Shown in pieces: positions 63,844 to 64,000 of a DNA stretch of 64,000 nucleotides; position 1 is the first letter of the stretch, and each line of letters opens with the position of its first letter. A program made the position numbers and the translations under genes. Under the pieces are notes generated by a model. That model was not told the origin of the DNA. It saw nothing but the letters and a program-made list of their open reading frames with translations, and made no database searches. The DNA lies in assembly GCF_039614765.1 (NCBI RefSeq), contig NZ_CP154879.1:434001-498000 (forward strand), given 5' to 3'. This DNA is from Castellaniella sp. MT123. GTDB lineage: Bacteria > Pseudomonadota > Gammaproteobacteria > Burkholderiales > Burkholderiaceae_B.

Positions 63844-64000
63844 CTACGCCTGCAAACCGTCAATGCTGTTCATCATCCGGCGGTACCAGGCATGGAAGTG
63901 CGCCATGCCGTCTTCCAGCGGACTTTGGTAGGGTCCGCATTCGCTGGTGCCGCGTTCCATCAGGGCGCGGCGCCCGGCATCCATCCGTTCCCCGATTTCG
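63844..64000 (-). CDS. C-terminal end of a gene entering from the right, possibly a ring-hydroxylating oxygenase
   Basis: On the minus strand the frame is open from the window edge to a TAG at 63846-63844. The last 51 residues include ERGTSECGPYQSPLEDGMAH followed by FHAWYRRMMNSIDGLQA. The combination of a short polar loop, PLEDG and an aromatic tail resembles the end of Rieske-type aromatic oxygenase alpha subunits, but the diagnostic iron-sulfur and iron motifs are outside the window. The identification is tentative. Confidence 0.35.
   Translation of the reverse strand, partial: EIGERMDAGRRALMERGTSECGPYQSPLEDGMAHFHAWYRRMMNSIDGLQA

Overview
The window reads as chromosome of a GC-rich betaproteobacterium, most likely order Burkholderiales, family Alcaligenaceae (relatives of Bordetella, Achromobacter, Castellaniella). 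The basis is the gene order scpB-rluB, rimP-nusA-infB-rbfA-truB-typA and the character of the encoded proteins. No rRNA gene or long database-like match can be checked here, so genus is not assigned.

Layout. (1) 1-9355 is accessory DNA: the end of a type III modification gene with its complete res gene, an unknown gene, a Replic_Relax-like protein, about 700 bases of GC-rich hairpin-forming DNA without a convincing gene, a 44-residue peptide gene, a small resolvase, a region with a perfect DnaA box, and a large serine recombinase preceded by an overlapping 49-residue gene. (2) 9356-37468 is a separate integrated island. Its ends are a 45-base direct repeat (9311-9355 and 37424-37468) that is the 3' part of an initiator tRNA gene, and a tyrosine integrase sits beside the intact tRNA. 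The island carries a six-gene antisense-strand operon (11253-29891): a giant DUF1998 helicase with a nuclease-like tail, an SNF2 helicase, an Eco57I-like adenine methylase, an SMC-like ATPase, a DUF262-HNH protein split by an IS256-family element, and an HNH_2 protein. It also has a divergent tyrosine recombinase plus TrfA-like replication initiator, a RelB/RelE-type toxin-antitoxin pair, and small regulators. (3) 37424-48209 is core chromosome: initiator tRNA, scpB, rluB and the translation/transcription operon rimP to typA. (4) 48210-64000 is ordinary chromosome: two EamA exporters, an AraC regulator, a catalase, a YqiA-GNAT fusion, a basic amino-acid ABC transporter, a LOG-family gene head to head with polA, a Na/Pi symporter-like gene, htpX, a sulfurtransferase, and the end of a possible ring-hydroxylating oxygenase.

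How it fits together. The serine recombinase gene of the left unit runs into the left copy of the tRNA repeat, so two elements appear to have used the same initiator tRNA in succession, the tyrosine-integrase island going in second, between the tRNA and the first element. Both units bring DNA-restriction functions. The defence operon has the domain set of class 1 DISARM (SNF2 helicase, large adenine methylase, helicase, DUF1998), but helicase and DUF1998 are one polypeptide as in DruE of Druantia, and it adds an SMC-like ATPase and two HNH-type proteins. I regard this as the most likely undescribed or hybrid system in the window; the DUF262 component is currently broken by an insertion sequence.
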